10,026 nucleotides of DNA from an uncultured Bacilli bacterium (GTDB taxonomy: Bacteria; Bacillota_I; Bacilli_A; RF39; UBA660), in contig CALVHJ010000044.1 of assembly GCA_944327425.1 (NCBI GenBank), forward strand, positions 1 through 10,026, given 5' to 3'. How positions within the stretch are numbered: position 1 is the first letter of the stretch; each line of letters begins with the position of its first letter. Shown here piece after piece: positions 1 to 6,222 of this stretch. The position numbers were made by a program, and so were the translations under genes. The notes beneath the pieces are model-generated. The model had not been told where the DNA came from. It made no database searches and was given only the letters and a program-made list of their open reading frames with translations.

Positions 1-1
1 A

Positions 2-775
2 AGATTTTTACCAAGTAATATAACTCAAGATAAATAAATAAAAAAATAAGTTATCTCCAATAATAAAATAACAGTTATAGATTATACTTGGTTTTATAAC
101 TATGAATAAATTCGTAATAAAAAAGAGGTTTTGAAAAAAATTAAAGAGGTAGGTTATCCGGTTGTTGTTAAACCCGCAACTTTGGGTAGTAGTGTGGGAA
201 TAACTTATGTAAAAAGTGATAAAGAAATAGAAAGTGCTATAGAAGAAGCGATAAATTATGATGTTAAAGTAGTGGTAGAAAAAGCTATTTTAAATTTGGT
301 TGAAGTAAATGCAAGTGTTATTGGTAATTATGAGACTAAAAAAGTTAGTAGTTTAGAATAAATTAGAGTGATTGAAGAAATAATTAATTTTAAAGATAAG
401 TATTTAATTACTTATAAATCTAAGGGGATGGAAGATACAAGTAAAATAATACCCACAAGAATAATAATAACATTAACTAAAGAAATTAAAGATACATCTT
501 TAAAAGTTTGTGATGTGCTTAATTTGAGTGGAGTTGTAAGAATTGATTTTTTAATAGATGGTAAAACAAATAAATTTTATGTTAATGAGCCTAATACGAT
601 ACCCGGTAGTTTAGCTTTCTACTTGTGGAAATATGATGGCTTAGAATATAGGGAATTACTTAATGAAATAATAGATTTAGCTTTAAAGGAGTATAAACAG
701 CGTGTAAAAAAAGTAAATTCCTTTGAATCTAATATTTTAGAAAACTTTAATGGTAGTAAAGGGGTTAAAAAATAG
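2..775 (+). pseudogene. ddl: Decayed D-alanine--D-alanine ligase (ATP-grasp), 5' end outside window
   Basis: The intact enzyme would join two D-alanines with ATP for peptidoglycan precursors in the cytoplasm. One frame from base 2 to the TAG at 773-775 reads as Ddl throughout: QDK, then DYTWFYNYE, the ATP-binding GYPVVVKPATLGSSVGI (from about 152), the VVEKA strand, VVRIDFLID with the conserved Arg, and a C-terminal NEPNTIPGS metal/phosphate motif. The frame is broken by TAA codons at 35-37, 47-49, 107-109 and 359-361, each where the family would have a sense codon one base away (Tyr, Gln, Tyr or Glu by context). No frameshift is needed. The usual NE-I/V-NT is NEPNT here, a Pro that fits relaxed selection. 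Two sub-fragments remain open (131-361 and 368-775), but neither holds a whole domain and neither has a good Shine-Dalgarno site. The N-terminal domain lies off the left edge, so an intact ddl presumably exists elsewhere in the genome (inference). Confidence 0.85.
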
Positions 776-797
776 CAGGTTAAATAAGCCTGCTTTT
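775..797 (+). terminator. Rho-independent terminator after ddl remnant
   Basis: GCAGGTT (775-781) pairs with AGCCTGC (787-793) around an AAATA loop, giving 7 pairs with one G-U, followed by TTTT. The stem begins inside the TAG stop codon of the ddl remnant. It separates the remnant from the VanZ-RDD gene. Confidence 0.75.
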
Positions 798-827
798 AAT
801 ATATTATGTTTTCTTACTAAATTGTAA

Positions 828-856
828 GATAAAAAATAATAATTTTGTGTTATAAT
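828..856 (+). promoter_or_regulatory. Promoter with extended -10 for VanZ-RDD gene
   Basis: TATAAT at 851-856 is preceded by TGT (848-850), an extended -10. At 17-base spacing the -35 is only GATAAA (828-833), which is poor, so the TGn element probably carries recognition. The expected start near 863 is a few bases before the AGGGAGG Shine-Dalgarno site. Confidence 0.7.
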
Positions 857-882
857 GTTTTAGGAATAGGGAGGATAGAATT

Positions 883-1980
883 ATGAGTTATGTAGAAGCG
901 ATTAAAACAGCAATTATTGCTTTTCCTTTTATTGCTCTTGTTTTTACAATTCCTTTTATTTTACATAATTATCATAAGTATGGTTCTATTCATTTTCTAA
1001 GAGTGTTTATTATTTATACTTTTATTTTATATTTAATTACGATTTATTTTTTAGTTATTTTACCTCTGCCAACATTTGAGGAAGCTTTAAAAAATACAGG
1101 TCCTTATATTAATATAGTACCATTTAAATTTATCGCTGATTTTATAAGAGAAACACCTTTTGTTTGGAATGATCCAGCTACTTATATTAAAGCAATATTA
1201 GATCCAAGTTTTTATGTAGTTGTTTTTAATATTGTAATGTTTATTCCGTTGGGAATGTATTTAAGGTATTATTTTAAATGTAGTTTTAAGAAAACAGTTC
1301 TTTATTCATTCTTACTTAGTTTGTTTTTTGAACTTACACAGGTAACAGGATTATATTTTATTTATCCTAATCCCTATCGTTTATGTGATGTTGATGATTT
1401 AATTCAAAATACAATTGGAGGAATAATTGGTTTTGTTATAATGGGATTTTTAGATAATTATTTACCTACAAGAGAGAAAATAGATGAAGAAGCAAGAATA
1501 ATGGGACAGAATGTTTCTGGTTTAAGAAGAATAACTGTGTTTTTCTTAGATTTGGTATTATATTTAATTTTTACTATTTTATTATCTATATTTGTTAATA
1601 GTAATTGGTTATTTTTTATATCTTTTCTTATTTACTATGTGTTATATCCGTTAGTTAGAGGGTATGCTACAATAGGAATGAGGTTTTTGAATGTTAAAAT
1701 GGAGTATAAAAGATGGGGAACTTTATTTATAGTTTTAAGATATATGTTTTTATTCTTTTATTATTTTTTAATACCTATAGTATTTGGATTTTTGGTTGTT
1801 TATGTTAGAAATTATTTGGATTTAGGTGGTATTACTTTTGTTTTATATGGATGTGCTTTACTTATTATTTTACTTTTTTATCTTATTAATTTTATCTTTT
1901 TAATAAAGAATAAAAGAATGTTTTATGATAAATTATTGGGTTTTAGATTTGTTAGTACAATAAATAAATTTAATAGTTAA
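883..1980 (+). CDS. VanZ-RDD integral membrane protein
   Basis: A 365-residue polytopic membrane protein joining two families. An N-terminal VanZ-like domain (about residues 40-195) shows NIVPF (77-81), FNIVMFIPLG (115-124), FELTQ (149-153) and CDVDDLIQNTIGG (168-180), all typical VanZ signatures. A C-terminal RDD-like domain (about 213-358) starts with RRITVFFLD, continues with a GMRFLNVKM loop (265-273), and ends in the usual closing motif FYDKLLGFRFV. VanZ of Tn1546 gives low-level teicoplanin resistance, but most chromosomal homologues have no known role. RDD proteins are often linked to ion or solute transport, mostly without proof. Start: ATG 883 has AGGGAGG at 868-874, 8 bases upstream. 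It has its own promoter and sits behind the terminator of the ddl remnant, so the Ddl/VanZ adjacency need not mean a glycopeptide-resistance unit. Family assignment is firm; function is not. Confidence 0.88.
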   Translation: MSYVEAIKTAIIAFPFIALVFTIPFILHNYHKYGSIHFLRVFIIYTFILYLITIYFLVILPLPTFEEALKNTGPYINIVPFKFIADFIRETPFVWNDPATYIKAILDPSFYVVVFNIVMFIPLGMYLRYYFKCSFKKTVLYSFLLSLFFELTQVTGLYFIYPNPYRLCDVDDLIQNTIGGIIGFVIMGFLDNYLPTREKIDEEARIMGQNVSGLRRITVFFLDLVLYLIFTILLSIFVNSNWLFFISFLIYYVLYPLVRGYATIGMRFLNVKMEYKRWGTLFIVLRYMFLFFYYFLIPIVFGFLVVYVRNYLDLGGITFVLYGCALLIILLFYLINFIFLIKNKRMFYDKLLGFRFVSTINKFNS

Positions 1981-2022
1981 ATTAAAAATTTTGTCAAATT
2001 TTAACTAATTTATGTTTTGTGG

Positions 2023-2051
2023 TTGTTTTTGAATTTTAAATATGTTATTAT
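2023..2051 (+). promoter_or_regulatory. Promoter with extended -10 for surface-protein gene
   Basis: TTGTTT (2023-2028), 17 bases, then TATTAT (2046-2051) preceded by TGT (2043-2045). The predicted start near 2058 leaves only a few bases before the AAGGAGG Shine-Dalgarno site at 2062. Confidence 0.6.
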
Positions 2052-2061
2052 CTAAATATAG

Positions 2062-2068
2062 AAGGAGG
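2062..2068 (+). promoter_or_regulatory. Shine-Dalgarno site that fixes the surface-protein start
   Basis: AAGGAGG ends one base before a TTG at 2070, too close to serve it. A second in-frame TTG at 2079 lies 10 bases downstream and begins a clean signal peptide (MKKYLIGLF), so 2079 is the likely start. Confidence 0.75.
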
Positions 2069-2078
2069 ATTGAGGATA

Positions 2079-3962
2079 TTGAAGAAATATCTCATAGGTT
2101 TATTTGCATTTGCTATTATGTTATTTCCAATGATGGTAAATGCTGAGACAATAACTGAGGCAAGTGCACCTGTGTATTATGAAGTTGGGCAAATTAGTGA
2201 AAAACAAACAAGGCCTTTCTTTGTTGCTAATGGTACACCTATAGTTATTGAAGAGAGAGATGGTAATACTTATATTACCTGGGAAGGAGGAGAACGGTTA
2301 GTTACTGCTGATGCAGTTGTATTAGGTGGATATTATAATCCTTATAATACTGATAATAGTGTAACTGGTATTGATATTGCTTCTACATCTATTAAGATGA
2401 CTGGTGGAGAAGTTGCTTTCATTGTCGGTGGTAATGGAGTAGATGCTAATTATAATCAATATGAAGTTATTCATGTAGGTACAATTGATGTTGAAATGAC
2501 TGGTGGTACTGTTAGAGAAATTAGTGGTACATCAGCTGCTTTATCAGGTATTATTAATACTGCTTTAGGGGCTAGTTATTATGAAGATATAGAATCATTT
2601 TACTATGCTGATAAAGTTGATATTACAGTTGATAATGCTGTTGTAACTGGTAGAGTATATGTTACTTCATCATATACTTATGCTAAAGAAGCAACAATAA
2701 ATGTTGTAAATGGTGCTGATATTCAAAGTGCTAATATTCTGCTTAATGGAGAGCCTGTTTTACCAGTATCATTATCTGCTGGTACAAATGGTAAGGTAGA
2801 TACTTTTGTTACAAACATTGAAGACTCAAGTGTTGATCAAATAGATCTTGGGTTAAGAGTAATGGTTGATAATTTTACCGTAAATATTACTGGTGATTCA
2901 GAAATTGGTGATATTTATGCGGGAGCTGAACTTCCAGTAGCTGCTAAATCTAATAATACAGATTTATGGAAAAGTATTGGTACGGTACCTTATGGTCAAG
3001 CTGCGAATATGGAATTTAATATTGGTGAAGGTGTAACTTATAATAATATTTATGCTGGTTTCCAATTTGCTACTTTAGAAGGTGCATCAGAATATGATAC
3101 TTTCTATACTAAGTTTGCTAGTGAATCAGCTATTAATAGTACAGCTGCAGGTTTAGGAGCAGATGCTAAAGAGGCTCCAGTTGTAATTAATACTTCTGTA
3201 GCACCTAGTGTTACCGATTCAGATTTAGAAAGTATGTTTAATTTTGATGGTGACAATGTTACTGTTAAATATACTGCTACATCTGAGGTTCCATCTATTC
3301 CAAGTGGAAGTGTTAGTACGCCAACCTTTGGTGTTGTAAATGAAGGTGCTGTTAGTGCTATTTTAGGAGAAGCTGCTAGTACAAATGAAGATGCTTTAAA
3401 AGCTGTTGCGGAAGGAATTAATGTTTCAGCAGCAATTGAAGTAACAGAAATTGAAACTCCAGAAGAAGAAATTGTGGCAAAGGTAGAAGAAGCTTTAGCT
3501 AAACAAAATGAAAATGGAGTGGTAGTTGGTTATTTTGATGTTAGTGTATTGTTAAAGAATACTTTGACAAATGAAACTATTTCTAACATTTCAGAGTTAG
3601 CATCACCTATTGAGTTAACGGTTGCTCTTCCTAGTGAATTACAAACGGTAAGTGAAGGATATACAAGAGCGTTTTATGTTATTAGAGAACATAATGGCAA
3701 AGTGGAATTACTTGAGACAAGTTTAGCTAGTGATGGTAAGTCTTTAACATTTGAAACTGATAAATTCTCAACTTATGCTTTAACTTATGTTGATACCCTT
3801 GCTAGTAGTGAGACACCTACTACACCAGAGAACCCAAGTGAAGAAACACCAGAAGTTCCTCAAACATTTGATAGTTTAACTACTTATATGATTGGTGGAG
3901 GAGTTAGTATAGCTGCTATTGCTGGTGCAGTAATTTACATTAAAAGAAAACAAACTAATTAA
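2079..3962 (+). CDS. Secreted surface protein, solenoid repeats and sortase-like VPQTFD tail
   Basis: 627 residues from TTG 2079. The signal peptide ends in FPMMVNA with predicted cleavage before ETIT (after residue 22). The middle (about residues 95-330) is built of short beta-rich, Gly/Asn-rich units around paired strand-turn motifs: MTGGEVAFIVGG, MTGGTVREISG, VVTGRVYV, ITGDSEIGDIYAGAE, IGEGVTYNNIYAGFQ. This suggests a beta-solenoid or adhesin-like fold. A more globular part (about 415-575) ends in FETDKFSTYALTY, a motif often seen just before the wall anchor in Bacillota surface proteins. Then come a Pro/Thr/Glu stalk, VPQTFD (593-598), a hydrophobic span (about 600-621) and KRKQTN. That order matches a cell-wall sorting signal with Phe in place of the Gly of LPxTG. 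It has its own promoter and terminator. The ligand is unknown; adhesion or matrix binding is inference. Confidence 0.82.
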   Translation: MKKYLIGLFAFAIMLFPMMVNAETITEASAPVYYEVGQISEKQTRPFFVANGTPIVIEERDGNTYITWEGGERLVTADAVVLGGYYNPYNTDNSVTGIDIASTSIKMTGGEVAFIVGGNGVDANYNQYEVIHVGTIDVEMTGGTVREISGTSAALSGIINTALGASYYEDIESFYYADKVDITVDNAVVTGRVYVTSSYTYAKEATINVVNGADIQSANILLNGEPVLPVSLSAGTNGKVDTFVTNIEDSSVDQIDLGLRVMVDNFTVNITGDSEIGDIYAGAELPVAAKSNNTDLWKSIGTVPYGQAANMEFNIGEGVTYNNIYAGFQFATLEGASEYDTFYTKFASESAINSTAAGLGADAKEAPVVINTSVAPSVTDSDLESMFNFDGDNVTVKYTATSEVPSIPSGSVSTPTFGVVNEGAVSAILGEAASTNEDALKAVAEGINVSAAIEVTEIETPEEEIVAKVEEALAKQNENGVVVGYFDVSVLLKNTLTNETISNISELASPIELTVALPSELQTVSEGYTRAFYVIREHNGKVELLETSLASDGKSLTFETDKFSTYALTYVDTLASSETPTTPENPSEETPEVPQTFDSLTTYMIGGGVSIAAIAGAVIYIKRKQTN

Positions 3963-3986
3963 GAGGACTTAACTGTTCTCTTTTTT
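3961..3986 (+). terminator. Strong terminator after surface-protein gene
   Basis: AAGAGGAC (3961-3968) pairs with GTTCTCTT (3975-3982), 8 pairs with one G-U, around a TTAACT loop (3969-3974). A run of six T follows (3981-3986). The stem starts in the TAA stop codon. Confidence 0.88.
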
Positions 3987-3997
3987 CTTGCTATAAT
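3969..3997 (+). promoter_or_regulatory. Extended -10 promoter nested in the preceding terminator
   Basis: TATAAT at 3992-3997 is preceded by TGC (3989-3991). Exactly 17 bases upstream is TTAACT (3969-3974), four of six matches to TTGACA, which is also the loop of the terminator hairpin. The predicted start near 4004 gives a leader of about 10 bases to ATG 4014. Confidence 0.7.
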
Positions 3998-4013
3998 ATA
4001 AACGTGGTTATTT

Positions 4014-4898
4014 ATGATATTAAATGTAAGTGGAAGAACAGATATAGTGGCATTTTATACACCGTGGTTTATGAATCGTTATAAAGCTGGTTTTTTAGAT
4101 GTTAGAAATCCAATTTATCCCAAACTTGTTAGTCGTATTTATTTTTGTGATGTCGATTTAATCGTGTTTTGTACCAAAAATCCTCATCCTATTATCCCTT
4201 ATTTAAAAGAAATTCAAAAGCCTATCTTATTTCATGTTACTTTAACACCGTATAAAAAAGATATTGAACCTTATGTTGATAAAAGAAACATTTTGGAAGA
4301 TATTAAAAAAATATCTAGTATTCTTGGAAAAGATAAGGTTTATGTAAGATATGATCCAATTTTCTTAAGTGATAAGTATACATTAGAGTATCATTTAAAA
4401 GTGTTTACGAAGATATGCTCGAAACTTGAGGGTTATGTATCTCATATTATTGTTTCTTTCATAGATGATTATAAAAATGTAAGAAAGAATATGAATGTGC
4501 TGCGAATTAAGAATTTTACTAATGAAGATTTTAAAACATTAGGGTTAGCTTTTAGTGAAATAGCACGTACTTACAATATGATAGTGCAAACTTGTAGCGA
4601 ATATAATACTTTAGAAGAATATGGGTTTATTGTTAGTGATTGTGTTTCTAAAGAACTGGCTAAAAAAATAACAGGTAATAATTATCCTACATGGAAAGGA
4701 CGAAATAACAAATATTGTAATTGTGCTAGTATGGTTGATATAGGTTCATATAATACGTGCTCTCATTATTGTAAATATTGTTATGCAAATTATGATGAGG
4801 ATAAAATTAAAGAAACAATAAAAAATCATCATGATGATTCAACTATGATTATTGGTTATTTAGAAAGTGATGATGAAATAAAGGTGAGAAAAAATTGA
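4014..4898 (+). CDS. DUF1848 family protein with C-terminal cysteine cluster
   Basis: 294 residues, cytoplasmic, no signal peptide. It is recognised as DUF1848 from the start MILNVSGRTDIVAFY, the FCTKNPHP segment (52-58), VRYDPIF (111-117), VSFIDDYKNVRKNM (147-160), the TCSEY and ITG segments, and the closing block CNCASMVDIGSYNTC...CYANY. The last part holds C235, C237, C249, C253 and C256. The final three are spaced CX3CX2C and followed by Tyr, the spacing used by radical-SAM enzymes for a [4Fe-4S] cluster, although here it sits near the C-terminus. I therefore infer a metal or Fe-S site. The reaction is unknown. Start ATG 4014 fits the family N-terminus, yet only a weak GTGG lies upstream and the leader is very short. 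It ends in TGA. The next gene has its own promoter overlapping this stop. Family is confident; function is open. Confidence 0.88.
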   Translation: MILNVSGRTDIVAFYTPWFMNRYKAGFLDVRNPIYPKLVSRIYFCDVDLIVFCTKNPHPIIPYLKEIQKPILFHVTLTPYKKDIEPYVDKRNILEDIKKISSILGKDKVYVRYDPIFLSDKYTLEYHLKVFTKICSKLEGYVSHIIVSFIDDYKNVRKNMNVLRIKNFTNEDFKTLGLAFSEIARTYNMIVQTCSEYNTLEEYGFIVSDCVSKELAKKITGNNYPTWKGRNNKYCNCASMVDIGSYNTCSHYCKYCYANYDEDKIKETIKNHHDDSTMIIGYLESDDEIKVRKN

Positions 4899-4923
4899 TT
4901 TTGGATGGCTATTATGCTAATAT
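4895..4923 (+). promoter_or_regulatory. Extended -10 promoter for the 4944-6222 pair
   Basis: TTGATT (4895-4900) overlaps the TGA stop of the DUF1848 gene. After 17 bases comes TAATAT (4918-4923), preceded by TGC (4915-4917). The start would be near 4930, at the start of the Shine-Dalgarno site AAGGATGTGAT. The -10 hexamer is only four of six. Confidence 0.5.
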
Positions 4924-4943
4924 TATTTTAAGGATGTGATGAT

Positions 4944-5381
4944 ATGTATCGAGTTGAAGAAGGCTATTTACTTGCTAGTTTATTAAAAGCAAAAGTAAAA
5001 TATTTTCATGAGGAGTTTGTTACAGTTTTAGAATTAAGACGATTTGAGCAGGAGTTGTATCAAAAATCAACGGAATTAGATATTCCTATTGTTTGTGTTT
5101 CACAAGATGATTTGGCTGATTATTTTAGTTATAATGGAAGTAATAATTGTTATACTATTAAGGAAGGTTTGCAATTATCAGATATTCTAGGGAGATTTGA
5201 AGGGTATTTACCAGTTGATGTTTTGAAGTTACTTTATGTTGATGAATTTATGTTAGAAATGTTTATTAAACTGGAAGAAGAAGAGATAAAGATGCAAGAA
5301 AAAGCCTTAGAAAAAAAGAAGCTATTATTAAAAAGATTAGAATTAAAAAGTTTAGAAAATAAAAACGTTATTAAAAAATAA
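4944..5381 (+). CDS. Unrecognised 145-residue protein with charged helical tail
   Basis: I do not recognise this family. It is soluble, with no signal peptide or membrane span. Residues 1-105 look like a small mixed alpha/beta domain: a helix near MYRVEEGYLLASLL, a long helix around 23-42, a hydrophobic strand DIPIVCVS (46-53), then a Gly/Asn turn (64-68). Residues 106-140 are almost entirely Lys, Glu, Leu and Ile with heptad-like spacing, suggesting a coiled coil or extended helix used for self- or partner-binding. Start ATG 4944 sits behind AAGGATGTGATGAT (from 4930), a near-complete anti-Shine-Dalgarno match. It is followed after only 16 bases by the phosphoesterase gene, so the two are probably co-transcribed and may act together (inference). 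Codon use matches the neighbours. It is a real gene by frame, ribosome site and context. Confidence 0.75.
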   Translation: MYRVEEGYLLASLLKAKVKYFHEEFVTVLELRRFEQELYQKSTELDIPIVCVSQDDLADYFSYNGSNNCYTIKEGLQLSDILGRFEGYLPVDVLKLLYVDEFMLEMFIKLEEEEIKMQEKALEKKKLLLKRLELKSLENKNVIKK

Positions 5382-5397
5382 TAAAGGAGTAAAAGCG

Positions 5398-6222
5398 ATG
5401 GAACAAATTGCGATAATTTCTGATATTCATGGTAATTTAGAAGCTTTAAATACCGTTTTAAAAGATATTAGAAAAAGAGGGATTAAAAGAATATTTTGTT
5501 TAGGTGATATTATTTTTAAAGGTATACATTCTAGTGAATGTATTAGATTAATTAGGGATAATTGTGAAGTGATTATTAAGGGAAATTGTGAAGATTATTT
5601 TAATAAAGATATTTTAAGTAGTAATCCTAGTGATAGAACAAAGTGGAATAATAAGTTTTTAAGTAAAGAAGATAAGGAGTTTATTAGTAATCTTAGTTAT
5701 TCTTATGAGTTTTATATGAGTGGTAGTTTAATTAGGCTTTTTCATGCTAATCCTTTTTTAATTGCTAAAGCAACTTCGACATTTGATACATTAGAAAGAA
5801 AGTATGAAATGTTTTTACATTCTGAAAACACAATATCAGATAAGATAGCAGATATAGTAATATTTGGCCATAATCATACCCCTTTATTGGATAAGCTTTA
5901 TAATCGTATTTTAATTAATACTGGCAGTGTAGGAGATTCTACAGATATTATTAGAAATGATAAGAAAGATGGGAATGTTAAGTTAACTACTAAAGCGACT
6001 TATTTAATAATTGAAGGAGAATATGGAAGCATGGAATATAAAGATGCCCTTAATTTTCAATTTGTCAATCTAGTTTATGATATTGATAAAGAAATTGCTA
6101 GTTGGAATGATGATTTTGAATTTTTAGAATATAAAAATGAACTTTATAATGGTAAATATCGAGATATGGAAAAAATAAAGAAACAACTAAAAGAAAGAGG
6201 AGTAGATGTTGATACTATTTGA
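5398..6222 (+). CDS. Calcineurin-like metallophosphoesterase (YfcE-type)
   Basis: 274 residues, cytoplasmic. It carries the metallophosphoesterase motifs in order: SDIHGN (8-13, metal ligands D9 and H11), LGD (35-37, D37), KGNCED (61-66, N63), FHANP (115-119, H116), FGHNHTP (156-162, H158 and H160) and INTGSVG (173-179). These predict a two-metal phosphodiesterase or phosphatase. The GNH(E/D) motif reads GNCE: a Cys replaces the general His, a variant seen in part of the YfcE-like subgroup. The region after about 200 (an EGEYGSMEYK strand pair, then a charged helical tail 225-274) extends beyond the core fold. The substrate cannot be read from sequence. Start ATG 5398 follows AAAGGAG (5383-5389) by 8 bases and lies 16 bases after the previous stop, so it is the second gene of an operon. 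Its TGA stop overlaps the end of the convergent hydrolase gene by 8 bases. Confidence 0.88.
   Translation: MEQIAIISDIHGNLEALNTVLKDIRKRGIKRIFCLGDIIFKGIHSSECIRLIRDNCEVIIKGNCEDYFNKDILSSNPSDRTKWNNKFLSKEDKEFISNLSYSYEFYMSGSLIRLFHANPFLIAKATSTFDTLERKYEMFLHSENTISDKIADIVIFGHNHTPLLDKLYNRILINTGSVGDSTDIIRNDKKDGNVKLTTKATYLIIEGEYGSMEYKDALNFQFVNLVYDIDKEIASWNDDFEFLEYKNELYNGKYRDMEKIKKQLKERGVDVDTI

Noticed and set aside
2..775. Reassigned TAA or stop-codon readthrough as the reason for four in-frame TAA codons in the ddl frame
   Set aside because: Intact genes in the window end normally at TAA (for example 1978-1980, 3960-3962 and 5379-5381), and none carries internal TAA, so the code is standard and the ddl frame is simply broken.
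2..1980. A glycopeptide-resistance cluster (Ddl-like plus VanZ)
   Set aside because: No VanH, VanX, VanY or VanRS-type genes are present, the ligase is dead, and a terminator separates it from the VanZ-RDD gene. VanZ proteins are common in chromosomes without such clusters.
1975..2006. AGTTAAA/TTTAACT inverted repeat after the VanZ-RDD gene as a terminator
   Set aside because: The stem is almost all A-T, the loop is long, and no clean T-run follows; such repeats arise easily in AT-rich DNA.
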